Below, piece after piece: positions 1-10,224 of a stretch of DNA of 64,000 nt; the first letter of the stretch is position 1; the number at the start of each line of letters is the position of its first letter. Below the pieces are notes generated by a model. That model searched no databases. It saw only the letters and a list, made by a program, of their open reading frames with translations, and was not told where the DNA came from. A program made the translations under genes and the position numbers. Origin of the DNA: Blepharisma stoltei (Eukaryota > Ciliophora > Heterotrichea > Heterotrichida > Blepharismidae); contig CAJZBQ010000018.1 of the NCBI GenBank assembly GCA_914767885.1, positions 124,001 to 188,000 of the forward strand, written 5' to 3'.

Positions 1-2
1 AA

Positions 3-605
3 AACTTCTACCCAAACCAAGAGCTCCGAAGCAGTAAAAATCCAATTCTTCCACATCTTGATCAAACTGCCACACTAACGAAAAAGCGCAGCCCAAAAAG
101 TCAAGATTTTTTTGAAAATCATCCTCAAAAAATCCCAAGTGACACCACAAACTTTTCTTCTACTCCAGCCAAATTCAAGTCAAAATCCCTAAACCAAACC
201 CATTACCATGCAAATCCTTATAACAACGAGCCTGCCGACCTAAATTTTGACCCAAGTATATACAAAACCAAAAAATCTAAAACAAAAAACAGCAAAGAAC
301 TAGACGACTTAACAAATCCAAAAACAGCTGGACAGTCCAAAAAGTCAACTTCTTATGGAAAATATAGGTTCCAATATAATCTTCAGCCAAAAAGTACCAC
401 AAATGTGCTAGTTTTAGATAAAGGGAGTCCTTATGAGCTTGAAAAAGGGATGAAAATGCTACAAGAATTTTTTGGGGTAAAAGTAGACATTGTGGATAAT
501 AACCACAAAAAGAAGATAAGAATTATCAAGCCAAAGCTGCAGAATATAAGGCTGCCTGCAATTAAAACAAAAAAAGTCATGAAAAAAGAAAATTTGATAC
601 TTTAA
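3..605 (+). CDS. Hypothetical Lys/Ser-rich protein, 5' partial
   Basis: An open frame runs from the window edge to a TAA stop, about 200 codons with no internal TGA. The product is rich in Lys, Ser, Asn and Pro for its first two thirds (low complexity). It ends in a more ordered segment (LVLDKGSPYELEKGMKMLQE) followed by a very basic tail. I recognise no family. The start lies upstream of the window or is hidden behind an insert; no ATG occurs early in this frame. Confidence 0.6.
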   Translation, partial: NFYPNQELRSSKNPILPHLDQTATLTKKRSPKSQDFFENHPQKIPSDTTNFSSTPAKFKSKSLNQTHYHANPYNNEPADLNFDPSIYKTKKSKTKNSKELDDLTNPKTAGQSKKSTSYGKYRFQYNLQPKSTTNVLVLDKGSPYELEKGMKMLQEFFGVKVDIVDNNHKKKIRIIKPKLQNIRLPAIKTKKVMKKENLIL

Positions 606-693
606 GCTGATAATTTTAATAATCATTTGCTTATGTTTACTATTGAGAAGAAAAATATTTATTAATTACTGATTGTATGGTTATATAATAAAT

Positions 694-2251
694 ATGTATG
701 ACACAGACATAGCATGGGTTGATACCTTCACATATATACTTAAAATGGGGACCTAAGCGCACCCGACTTTATGTTCAAAGCGAATTGGGCGAGAAAATAG
801 TTGAGATATAGTCCAACAAGAGATTATGTATATCTAGGTGAGGTTTGACTTGGTACCTGTGGTTGAAAGAGCTAGCCTGGCAACGTCCTTCGAGACTTAA
901 AGGTTGATGTCACTGCGATATCAGGGGTTTCGGCTTAGGCCACAGATGTCATGCCTTTTCTCTGTAGCTGATGAGTGAAGACACCAGGCAATCGTTAGAC
1001 TCCAGGTTTTATTCTCTGGATAAAGCTACTTCCCAGAGCTCATGGCAGGGCGCAGAAATTTATAATCCGCCACTCAGGACAGGAGTAGCCGGTGCATCTC
1101 TCCAGCTGCAAGGAGAAGCTTAAAGGAACCCTGAATCTAACATCAGTAGCTAAAGGAGGTGAAGATGGTGTATCACGACTTGCTGGCGAATCGTTGAGCC
1201 GAGCATAGGGACATTTCCAAGGCGGCAAGCGGATGAATCTCTACAAGGATCCTTGGTGACTGCGTTAAAACTAAGGCAAGGCCTATCAGTTTAATTTAAG
1301 ATTAAAGATACCTTCAGCATTATTTTAGCTGCCTGCTTTACAGCTGGGCTTGCTGAAACTATTAGTTGGTTTTTAATTTATAGGACAGATGATTACAAAT
1401 CGCTTAAACCTCCTTACTCCCCCATCTTTGATCGAACGGATAGAAAGATTGAGGTAAAAAATTCTTGAAAAATTAAAATTTCCCATACAAAAAATTTTAT
1501 GCGCTAGTGATAAGAGATTAAGGATACACTATATAAAATAATAGCTAGATATCAATAATTGCTTAAAAGCGATTATACTGTATAATCTCTAAGACTCATT
1601 ATTATCAAAAATAAATAGTTAGATTGTGGGCTGGGAGAGAGTTTCATAACCCCTATGAAATCGCAAAACATAGGGATAATCTTTATCATTTTTAGGAAAT
1701 TTAAATACGATCGATAAGGATTAGGGAGTTAAACAAAAAAATAATTTATTATCAGCAGTAATTTAGCATACAAATAGATTAATACTTAATTATCTTTATT
1801 TTATTTTTAAAGATGGATTAAGAAAAACATTGAATCACTCTCAAAACAAGTAGAAAAAGAAAGAGAGAAAATTGTGGTCGCATCAAAGCAAAAAGCCCAG
1901 GAAAAGAAAGTGACTAAGTCAGAATCCATGCTAAAGAACATGAACCAACAGTTAAGCTCATCTAAAATGAAGTCGACCATGATTGTGGCTTTATTTATGA
2001 TTGCATTCATTTCAACATTGAGCAGCACTTACCAAGGAGTTGTGGTGGCAAAGCTGCCTTTTGTGCCTTTTTCACTACTTCAGTCAATGACACACAGAAA
2101 TTTGCCAGGAATTGACATGACAGATTGCTCAATGATTTTTATTTATGTGCTAACCTCATATTTGGTCAGGACAAACATTCAGAAGTATTTCGGATTTTCA
2201 CCAAGAACTCCATTTAGTATGTGGGATCAGCCTGGTGCTCCTAAATATTAA
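694..2251 (+). CDS. TMCO1: TMCO1-like ER calcium load-activated channel, interrupted by two germline inserts
   Basis: TMCO1 family proteins are small ER membrane proteins (DUF106/EMC3-like fold) that release calcium from an overfilled ER and bind the translocon. After removing 721-1306 and 1405-1818 the frame is continuous for 185 aa, against 188 in human. It starts MYDTDIAWVDTF, continues with a first membrane segment ending LAETISWFLIYRTDDYKSLK, a coiled-coil loop, and the conserved VVAKLPFVPFSLLQSMTHRN and MTDCSMIFIYVLTSYLVR segments. The first insert sits in codon 11, the second between the first helix and the coiled coil. Junction codons were chosen by frame and by gap-free alignment with the animal protein as I remember it. 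The ATG at 694 is the only Met before the first helix. Confidence 0.9.
721..1306 (+). mobile_element. SINE-like retroelement insert in TMCO1 (copy E1)
   Basis: A GC-richer block is flanked by a direct repeat GATACCTTCA at 721-730 and 1307-1316. Its start, ACTTAAAATGGGGACC, resembles the start of the other copies; the 3' end is an AT-rich tail. Internal stretches (for example GGGTTTCGGCTTAGG and GGCAGGGCGCAGAAAT) recur, diverged, in the copies at 41659, 45241 and 5130. Removing one repeat plus the element restores TMCO1. No long ORF. Confidence 0.75.
1405..1818. mobile_element. IES in TMCO1, 414 bp, TA-bounded
   Basis: TA at 1405 and TA at 1819 bracket an AT-rich non-coding segment full of stops. 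TA-to-TA removal gives YKSLKKNIESLSKQVEKE without a gap against TMCO1. Ten bases inside the left end is TTACTCCCCCATCTTTGATC, an end sequence shared with the IES at 24067; the right end carries AAAGATGG, inverted relative to CCATCTTT on the left. Confidence 0.8.
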
Positions 2252-2435
2252 TATACTTAAATTCTTTGTTTGGTTACTGTATAAGATTTATATGAATCTA
2301 AAGCTATTTATATATGCATTTCGAGATATCAATTATTTTAAGCCAAAAAAATAAGTTTTTATGATTAATCAGAAAGAAATTCATTTTATAGCAATAGACA
2401 ATTTATCGTAAAAATGAATATAATAATAAAGCAAA

Positions 2436-3700
2436 ATGGAAAATCTGCCTATTAGCTTGATTCCTCCTATACTCATTTATCTCGATACTGCCACAATCTT
2501 CAGAGATTTCGCCCGCATAAACAAATCATTTCTTTCAGCAACTAAATATATAGGGTTTTTACGTAGCTTAGTTCAACGAGATTTTTATATAAGCACACCT
2601 CTTTATCTCACAGAAAACTATTGTATCAAGCTTTTATCTGAAGGAATCAATGGATTTAAATTAGAATTACTAGAAAATTTATTCCTTTATATACTAAATA
2701 TTTTATTTTTATCAACCATTTTTATAAATTTTATGCCAATTTATATTAAAAAGCTATAGACTTCAAAGGATTTTCTACAGACGGAGGAGTAGACGAAGAC
2801 AGCTTTTCTTTTTGATTTGAAAACCTCTTTCAGCGCTCTCAAAAAGGATACTGCTGCCACGAAAACAGAACCAACGTCAATATCGCTGCCGTTTTAGTTG
2901 ATTCTCAAAAGCAGCATATCGAATATTACCAATCAAAAAAAGAAGCAATAAAAATAATCAAAGAATGGCTGCACAAAAAAGGCAAAGACGTGCCCAATAA
3001 ATACGAAGACGCAGCATTTGCCGTATTTAAATACGTTTTTACAAATTTCCCATTAGAAGCCTTAGCAACTAATGAAGACTGTACATTTAAAGACAGAGTC
3101 AGAGAAATTTATTATAATTTAGAAATGAAAAATAAAGATGTGGAAAAAACAAGAAGGCATCCAAATAATCCATTTATTTTAGATATCCCTATAGATCGAC
3201 AAGGAGGTGATAATGAAAATTTTGTTTCCTGTATAAAGGGGCTCGATATTTCTAGAGAAGGGGGTTATACTTGTCCTGTCAAAACCATGATGATTTTTGT
3301 AAGCGAAAAATACATTGATGTTACTGATACGTGTCTGAGCGTTTTTGATAATTTATTTGATGAAAATAGCGTAAAAGGTTTGGTAGAGCAAGATTGAAGG
3401 CTAAAAACTTATGAAAAATGCCAATATGAAGGGTATGAAATTATTGAATTTATGCAGCTGAGTCAAGGACTTAAGCCAGTTATATGGGTGAATTTTTTAG
3501 AAAGTCCTAGAGTTGATAGCATTGAAGTAGAGCTGCAAGGGAAGTTTTCAGGAAATTATTTGTATGTTAAACTTATTTGTCCGGAAGATAGAAGAGAGGA
3601 AAGAGATTGGCTGCATGATAATATGAATATAGACAGCACGTGGGTACTTCCAAAAGGAAAAATAATTTCTTATAATGATAATTTAAGCTTAGTAGTTTAA
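2436..3700 (+). CDS. F-box-like protein, hypothetical, with one IES
   Basis: After removal of about 95 bp at 2662-2756 the gene encodes 389 aa, with TGA read as Trp at two or more places. The N-terminus (MENLPISLIPPILIYLDTAT ... FARINKSFLSATK) has the spacing of an F-box: LP, a hydrophobic helix, then an R.NK..L pattern. The rest includes FSTDGGVDEDSFSFWFENLF and a C-terminal segment with ICPEDRREERDWLHDNM that I do not recognise. An F-box would suggest an SCF ubiquitin-ligase adaptor; that is inference from a weak motif. Start is the first ATG after an AT-rich leader. Confidence 0.65.
2662..2756. mobile_element. IES, about 95 bp
   Basis: AT-rich, stop-filled gap. TA pairs 2662/2757 or 2657/2755 both restore the frame (reading GFKLDFKGF or GFIDFKGF). 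Confidence 0.7.
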
Positions 3701-3734
3701 TAATTTTATTTTTGTAGAAGTATTTACAGATAAT

Positions 3735-4508
3735 TTAGCCTAAAGAATTTTCCTCTTTATTAAATACCATTGACGCAGGATCTATATTATTAACCTCCTC
3801 TTCAGAGTCCTTTTTACGTTTTTTACTCTCTCTGCTTCTTCTCTTACCGCTTTTTCTTAATTTTCTCATCCTCCCTTCTCCTTTAATTCCTTTTGTCATT
3901 TCATAAAATTTTACCAATTTTTCTATCAAATCCCTATCCCGTTCATATTTTTCAGGCAAAAATTCTAAACATTCTTCAGCTCTTCTCCCAGTTAAGGCTT
4001 CTTTATGAAAAGCATCATTTAGTTCATTTTTAATGGTCCTTACCCTTTTCCATTCATCTAAATTAATATTAAAATTCTTTATGGCTTCTACAATAATTTT
4101 GTCCCTACGTTTTGAGCTAAGTCCTTGTGTTTCTAAATAATCCCTAAATTCAAAGACGTCCCCAATTTTGGAGGAAATGGAGTACTTATGCTTTAATTTG
4201 GAAGTAGCATAGTCACAGAGGGTTTCTATATATGTCCGAATAGAGGTGTTTATTTCATTTTTCCATTTTTCTTTGTTGTACATTTTTTTGAAGAGTTCTT
4301 TGTCAGTTTCTACAAGGGAAAGAATTTTGTCTTTTTTGGTAATGATGCTGGTGAGCTCTTTCATGCGACGATTTTGCTTTATGACGGTTTTGTAGAGCTC
4401 TTCTCAAGAGCTGTGCATGAGGTTGGCGTCTGAAATTTCGATTATTGAAGTTTCAGCTGCTTCGCTTTGGGATTGGGGCTTATCATCTAGAATTTCTAGG
4501 CATTCCAT
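3735..4508 (-). CDS. Hypothetical basic, helical protein (257 aa)
   Basis: Reading TGA as Trp extends the frame upstream to an ATG at 4508 (MECLEILDDKPQ ... SSWEELYKTV). The product is mostly charged helix, with a C-terminal basic cluster (KLRKSGKRRSRESKKRKK) that looks like a nuclear localisation signal, followed by an acidic tail. No insert is needed. It lies tail-to-tail with the F-box-like gene (34 bp apart). No family recognised; a nuclear role is only suggested by the basic cluster. Confidence 0.7.
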
Positions 4509-4598
4509 TTTAGGCTTCTTTAATAAATTATAGGCCCCTTCATGAAATTTTCATTAATATGGAGTAATTTTAAGTGTGCAAAACTCTTATTAATTATT

Positions 4599-4935
4599 TA
4601 CTCCCCCCTAAAAAAATTGTTCGCTCAAGGAGGGTTAAATTTTTTTTATTTTATAATAAATTTTTTTTTTTCGAAATTTGAAAATATTCCAATTCACATA
4701 AATTGGAAAGCAAATATTAATTTAATTTGTCAAATTTATGTTTTAAAATGCAATTTGTTTTTAATTTAAACAGAATTAGCTAGAGATTTCATTATATACT
4801 AATTATCACTTATATATCTAATTTTTTTTTTCATAAAAAATTTTTATATCAACATATTTTTTTATTCTCTAATGGAGGATGGATTTTTGGGGATTTTTCC
4901 AATGGTTTTGTTCGCTCACGGAGGAGGGGAGGAGT
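4599..4935 (+). mobile_element. MITE copy M1 (about 337 bp), intergenic
   Basis: TA-bounded element. The left end TACTCCCCCCTAAAAAAATT is followed by GTTCGCTCAAGGAGGG; the right end is GTTCGCTCACGGAGG...GGAGTTA. The core (AAAGCAAATATTAATTTAAT ... AACAGAATTAGCTAGAGATT) is shared with the copies at 10279, 34996, 35920, 37310, 54070, 56851, 57744 and 60674. No ORF. Confidence 0.85.
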
Positions 4936-5085
4936 TAGGATCTTAATTGCTAATATATTAATTATTATATAAATCGCTTAATTAATCATACAAATAAATT
5001 TAATATTTACTAACTCTTTTAATTGCAATCGAAAAAAAATTTTTAAAAAATTAACGAGCAAATATATAAAGTAATTAAAGACTAA

Positions 5086-7571
5086 TTAGGTAAGCTTTTT
5101 GTGAATAATCATGGCAATTGACTCAGTATTAGATTAGATTGGCATTTATATAGTCCCCACTTCCTGAAACACCGTACATTCTGCAGGCGAACTCCTACAG
5201 GCTGGTCTCCCTCAAGGCAGCTTGAGCTCAGGCCGAAGCCCCCAGATTCTCACTCAAGACATTTTCCCTCCTGATCAGGAAAAATCAGATTTTGCCAGAG
5301 CTCTTTCCAGCCAATTGCCCAGCCCTACGTAACTTAGGCCAGATCGTCACATTGAGGGAACTTTTTAGATTGGAGAAAGTAGTCCTGAGACCTCCGTCTA
5401 GCCTCTCTTCTCCTTTTTCTCCGAATAATCTCTGAGGTAAACACTCAATATGCTTGTGCAGACTAGGGGCAGGTCGCAAAAGCAACTTAGGCAGGCAAGC
5501 CATCCTACCTCTATAGGACACCTAATCTAGGCGTGGGCGCTGCTGACAAAAAGATGTAAAAAACTGCAGCTCAAGCAAGCCACTAATCATCCGAAATAGT
5601 TCTGCACCTTTCGCTTTGAGGCTAATCCAACCCATAGGCAGCTTCTTGCACCAAAAGCCATTTCAGATATATAGACACCCGCCACAGGAAGGACGGGTCG
5701 CTCGTCAGCATTTTTATGTATATAATTGACTCTGTATAATTCCTTTCTAATTTCCATAAAATGGCCGTTAACGAATGAATACCCTTCTAGGGACGGTCTA
5801 TTATTTATATCCGAACGTGTTTTTTTGGTGCAAAAAGCTGTCCAAGGGTTGAGTTATCCTTGAGACGAGGGATCCAGAATTATTTCGTTGATTGGCGGTC
5901 TGACCTAAGCACTTTTTATGCCATTGGGTGCCCGAAAGAGGAAGGTGACTTGCCAGCCTAAGCTGTTAGTTTCTAGCCTCAAATCGCATATGCGTCTAAG
6001 ACTTTCCTTTGAAGTTAAGAAGGCCTGACAGGGATCAAGGAAACTCAGGAGAAGAGTTTTTCTAGTTGCAAAGGGTAATTTATTGCAATAATCTGTCCTG
6101 GCTAAGTAGAGGTAAGCGATACTAGGGCTAGGGTAGAAGTTCGAGGAAATTCTGTATGATCGGAACTACGAGTGGATACCTCTGCACAAATACCGTGTTC
6201 GACATGGCCTAAATAAGCCCTAGGGGACCAAAACTCTTCATAGCACATAGTGCCTAAGAAGTGTGGTACTTCATCTACTGTATAATTACTTTCTAAAGCA
6301 AAATTAGAAACAATTTCTTCCGCAACTCCTTCAGGGGTATCTGATTCTAAATTATACAAAAAATCTAACTTTGTTCGCACAACTCTGCCAGTGCTTTTAT
6401 CTAAAACTCCAATCTTAATAGACAACTGTATATCTTTTGACGTATAAAATCCATTTACTTTTGAATTTTGCTGAAATTCATCTACTTTTGGCGTTTTTTC
6501 CTCAAAATTCGAATTTTGTTCATCAGGGATTTCTAAGATATTGATGATATCATGATTTTTATCATCATTTTCGTCATTATTGAAAAAAGGATGATTCAAT
6601 AATTCTTCAGCTGAAGGTCTTTGATCCATATCAGTTAGGCATAAAGTAATAAACTCCTTGACATCTAAATTTCCTATTTTTTCTAATGCAAGTGGCTTGA
6701 TTCTTCTAGATACTCTTTGGTAGATTTCCATTGGATTTTTGCATTCACTATAAGGCATTTCGCCGGTGCACATTTCTAAAATGCACAGGCCAAAAGAATA
6801 AATGTCAACATTGGTCCCGTAACGCTCTTCAAATAGCTCTGGCGCCATATATTGTGGAGTCCCTACAACTGATTTATTGTAAGAGCTTCTCATAAAGGTA
6901 GATAAGCCTAAGTCTCCAATGCGAATTTCACCAGTTCTGGCACTTACAAAAATATTGTCACATTTGAGATCTCTGTGTATTATTGGGAAAGGCTTTTGAG
7001 AATGCAAATAATTTATTTCTATTTTATCACTATTTTTAATTCTTTTTGGATTAATAATATCTTTTCCTCTTTGAAAATAGATAATATAAAATATTATAAA
7101 ATAGATAAACCCTTTAGTGTGTAATAACCCTTCCAAAATAAATTTGCATCATTTTTTGACCACTTTTAGCCTTGGTGTTTTTATTTTTTTCAAATATTGT
7201 TTCAATGACCCACCAGTCATAATTTCAGTAATAAACACCACTTCTTCTCTGTTTTTATTGTGCCATGCTTTAATAAAGTGCAAAATATTGGGATGTTTAA
7301 GTTTCTGGATTATCATAATTTCATCCCGCACCCTTTCTTTTTCAGCTTTTGTCATCCCATGTGTTTTTACAGTATTCCAGGCAACTTCACAGCCTGTATC
7401 ATTGTCAATAGCTTTATAGACTGTCTTATAAGCGCCGCTTCCTATTTCTTCATCAAACCGACTAAACCTGCCTGTGGGAGAGTTTTCTATTATTTGAGGA
7501 GCTGCTTTATTGTAGGTCATGCTGCCTCCTACAGCTTCAATGTTGAGCCTTTCGTTATTTGTAACATCCAT
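5086..7571 (-). CDS. WNK: WNK-type (with-no-lysine) Ser/Thr protein kinase with one IES and two retroelement inserts
   Basis: The kinase domain begins GSGAYKTVYKAIDNDTGCEV. The usual VAIK lysine is Asn (VAWN), while the glycine-rich-loop Lys of WNKs is present (GAYKTVY). HRDLKCDN, DLGLSTFM and GTPQYMAPEL follow. Trp of KKWCKFILEGL is encoded by TGA. WNKs sense chloride and osmolarity and phosphorylate OSR1/SPAK-type kinases. The C-terminal segment (KIGVLDKSTGRVVRTKLDFL ... VAEEIVSNFALESNY) resembles the OSR1-like autoinhibitory domain. Removing 7014-7124 and the two elements with one copy of each duplication leaves 407 codons; the end then reads NYTESIAMIIHKKLT. Without excision a long spurious tail would be read from the element. 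Confidence 0.92.
5130..5723 (-). mobile_element. SINE-like retroelement insert in WNK (copy E2b), minus orientation
   Basis: Flanked by AATTGACTCAGTAT (5116-5129) and AATTGACTCTGTAT (5724-5737), one mismatch. On the minus strand it starts near CATAAAAATGCTGACGAGC and ends in a short AATCTAATCTAAT tail. It carries GGGGGCTTCGGCCTGAG, matching the shared core of copies 721, 41659 and 45241. Confidence 0.75.
5751..6277 (+). mobile_element. SINE-like retroelement insert in WNK (copy E2), plus orientation
   Basis: Flanked by CTGTATAATTCCTTTCTAA (5732-5750) and CTGTATAATTACTTTCTAA (6278-6296), 18 of 19 identical. Begins CATAAAATGGCCGTTAACG. The internal GTGCCCGAAA...GACTTGCCAGCCTAAGCTG matches copy 45241. 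Its target overlaps that of the neighbouring element. Confidence 0.75.
7014..7124. mobile_element. IES in WNK kinase domain, 111 bp
   Basis: TA at 7014 and 7125. Removal joins ILEGL to NYLHSQKPFPIIHRDLKC, the expected WNK sequence. Confidence 0.85.
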
Positions 7572-7828
7572 TCTGTAAGGTTTTTGGGTTTAATTAATTT
7601 TAAAAATTACATATTTGTTTTTGACTGGAAATTTAACATGTTTTTTATATGCTTCTTTTTTAAGCATTTTTAAGCTGAGAATTGAATTAAAGAATTATAA
7701 GAAAGATCAAGGAAAATTCATAAAGAATTTAACAGATTTTTCTTATAGTAAAACTTAAGATTTTAATAATAAAATTCCTTAACTTCTGGAGATTGTATTT
7801 TGGAAAAATTAAATATTAAATATTAAAA

Positions 7829-7966
7829 TTACTCTACATCCCTTGCAGAGTCTTTTAAAATTTTTCCAATTTTATATGGAAGATCTCTTTGAAATTTTTT
7901 CATAGATTTTTCTAAAATTTCATCAGTAAATTCACTTTCTGATGGAAAATCCGTAGAGGAAACCAT
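7829..7966 (-). CDS. Small ORF, 45 aa, hypothetical
   Basis: ATG at 7966, TAA stop at 7829. The product is MVSSTDFPSESEFTDEILEK followed by a mixed-charge helix and KDSARDVE. Codon use and acidic/basic balance look coding, and it sits between WNK and the Myb gene on the same strand. It is short enough to be chance; no family recognised. Confidence 0.35.
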   Translation of the reverse strand: MVSSTDFPSESEFTDEILEKSMKKFQRDLPYKIGKILKDSARDVE

Positions 7967-8172
7967 ACATATTTAATCTAATTCCACGCTTTTTGTGGCT
8001 TTACCCCCTCGGCATAGACCTAATATCAAATTCTCCCTACATAAATAAAAGTAATAGTAAGATACCTTTTTATTCACAGATATTATGATTTTTAATTAAT
8101 TTACATAGCTCCACAATCAAATTAAACAATAACTTATAGATTTATATCTTGAGTTTCTGCTGTATGAATTAT

Positions 8173-8532
8173 TTATTTCTTATACTCAGTTGAGTCAAAA
8201 GGACTTGTCAACGGAACATCCGAGAAAGTCATGCCTTCTCCATACTGAGTGGCTTGATCTTGATGTGATCTTGGCCCTTCTATTAACTCAAACTCTTTCG
8301 CTACAAAATCTTGAGCTTCTTCTCGGTATTTTTTCACGTTAGCAATCCTCAAATAGTACTTTTGCGCGTGACTTCTTACTTGATCTGATGTCCTTGTCCC
8401 AATGTACTCAGAAATATTTTTTCAATCTTTCCCATAAAGCTTAATACCTAATAGAAATGCTTTGTGTTCTCTTTGGGTCCATCTCCCAGTATTGCTATCT
8501 TCTGGAGTTAATTTATTTTTCGCTGTTTTCAT
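8173..8532 (-). CDS. Myb-like SHAQKYF-type DNA-binding protein (119 aa)
   Basis: Reading TGA as Trp gives one frame from ATG 8532 to TAA 8173. A single Myb/SANT repeat fills residues about 16-64: GRWTQREHKAFLLGIKLYGK, then DWKNISEYIGTRTSDQVRSH and AQKYY. The Trp in GKDW is TGA. The SHAQKY(F/Y) signature is typical of the 1R-Myb class that binds I-box/TATCC-like sites in plants and protists. The remainder is a short acidic tail. It starts only 19 bp after the stop of the ERGIC gene, on the same strand. Standard-code gene finding would miss it. Confidence 0.85.
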
Positions 8533-8551
8533 AAATATTAATATCTTAGAT

Positions 8552-9481
8552 TTAATACTTCTGCATTATCGAATTCACTATTCCTAAAACTGTAAATACT
8601 CCCCCCAAAATTGCGCATAGAGATATAATAAGCTGTGGCAAGCTTTTATAAACTCTTGTGTATTTCATGATGATATTATCAATATCATAATTAAAATACA
8701 CAATTCCAAACACTGCTTCAATTGGGCTTGTGCTCCCATTCATAGAAAACTGATAGCTATGAAACTCTTCTCCTGTAATTTTATCATAATACTGTATTGG
8801 GATTATTTTCAATGTATATTCATGCTTTGCTACGACCCCTTGCTTATCTGTTTTAATAATCCCGTCATAAGGCGCGAAATTCGTCTGCTCGCCTTCTCCA
8901 AATGTTGATAAAATATAAGAATTCCTATGTTCTCTACCAAAGCTTAAATGGTTTATTCTGTGTGATATATCGATTTTTTCAAGATACTGCTGAGGGACTT
9001 GGCTCATCATTTCATGTGTTGCATGAAAACTTATGTGGAAATTTCCTGGGACCTTGTTTACAGTAAAATGCCCTGAGATTTCGCAGCCTTCTTGCTCTTC
9101 AATCATTCTGACAGTGTTAAGCATATTCATTTCGTATTTTTTGTCAAGTTTTGAGCCATCTTTACTGAGACGTGTCTTTGTTAAGAACCCTTCAATATCT
9201 ACGTTGTGAGTTCCCATTTGATCCATTTGATCTAAGCTTAAAATAATGCAGGGGGCATTAAATACTGTGACGTTTAAGTTTATTTGCAGCATTTTTGCTC
9301 CTCGGTCTTGGTCTACTAAAGTCTCTTTTTGGACTGTGTTTATGAAATAATAGGAAATTTCGGAGATAAATAAAATCAGCATGATTGAGAAGGCAAATGC
9401 AGTGATGATTCCGCCTGAGAGGGTTTGTTCGGAGACGTCGACTGATTTTCTGAACAGATCCAAACCTTTGAAGCTTTTCAT
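8552..9481 (-). CDS. ERGIC/Erv41-Erv46 family ER-Golgi cargo receptor
   Basis: Uninterrupted 309-aa frame. A short cytosolic N-terminus (MKSFKGLDLFRKSVDVSEQT, the conserved entry of the family) leads to a membrane helix at about residues 22-46, a long lumenal region with CEISGHF.VNKVPGNFHIS.H (the Erv41/46 hallmark), and a C-terminal helix (IISLCAILGGVFTVLGIVNS). The family cycles between ER and Golgi in COPII vesicles as a cargo receptor. Which member (ERGIC1, 2 or 3) cannot be told here; the compact size suits ERGIC1/Erv41. Confidence 0.9.
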   Translation of the reverse strand: MKSFKGLDLFRKSVDVSEQTLSGGIITAFAFSIMLILFISEISYYFINTVQKETLVDQDRGAKMLQINLNVTVFNAPCIILSLDQMDQMGTHNVDIEGFLTKTRLSKDGSKLDKKYEMNMLNTVRMIEEQEGCEISGHFTVNKVPGNFHISFHATHEMMSQVPQQYLEKIDISHRINHLSFGREHRNSYILSTFGEGEQTNFAPYDGIIKTDKQGVVAKHEYTLKIIPIQYYDKITGEEFHSYQFSMNGSTSPIEAVFGIVYFNYDIDNIIMKYTRVYKSLPQLIISLCAILGGVFTVLGIVNSIMQKY

Positions 9482-10224
9482 AATTATGAAGACATATTAA
9501 TTTTAACAATAAATTAATCAAGGTTGAGCAGAAAAGACTGTGAAAATAAAGGAAAACAACGATAAATGTAGAAAATACTGCAAAAATTATGAAGGTAGAA
9601 AGAAAATTAAAATTTAGGTTCAAAGAGCGATGTTTCTTGCAAAGGACCCAGTGAGAGGAATCCAAGATTCTTTGAGAGTCCTAGAGTATAGACGGGTTCC
9701 TGGATGTGTGACGCTCCAATTGAAAAGAGAGTCCTTTAAAATCTTGAGGAAGTAGACTCTAATGATCGTAGCCTACGACGTCTGTTACTCAGGGCTGACG
9801 CTTCTTTAGTTCAAGAGCTGAGAGAAAACAAAAATTTAATTATGAGTAGTCTTATCACTAATCTCTGATCCCTAATCCCTAATATAGAAAGATAAAATTT
9901 TTTATATAAATTGTAATTTATGAAAAAATACTTCGCTATTTAAATTGGAATTGCTATATAATTAATATTAAAGATATTTGTCATTTAAACGCATTTTCTA
10001 ATGCAATAAACCATATATTAAATCCACTAAAAACTAATAATGAATAAACAATTATATCTAACAGATTCTGCCAGATATATTAATTATCTTTTTTTATTGA
10101 ATTTTCAAAAATTAAATGATTTAATTTATTGAGTTCTGCAGTATATTTACTAATTTTTTATGAAGCTGGCTATTAACTAATTTAGAAAACGTAAGAAGAT
10201 GGCTCTAAAGTATTATAAACATAA
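9482..10224. other. Intergenic region with a possible decayed repeat
   Basis: No gene recognised. 9640-9840 is richer in G+C than its surroundings and ends near a CCCTAATCCCTAAT run at about 9880, which looks like the tail of another short retroelement, but I found no target-site duplication. Confidence 0.3.

Noticed and set aside
1040..1228. 62-codon minus-strand ORF
   Set aside because: It lies inside retroelement E1; no protein-like pattern and not shared in frame with the other copies.
5285..5521. 78-codon minus-strand ORF
   Set aside because: Inside retroelement E2b, arises from its high GC content.
7117..7673. Two plus-strand ORFs over the WNK N-terminus
   Set aside because: Antisense shadows of the kinase domain.
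9860..9890. CCCTAATCCCTAAT as an internal telomere-like repeat
   Set aside because: Only two imperfect units, different from the CCCTAACA-type heterotrich telomere as I recall it; more likely a repeat-element tail.
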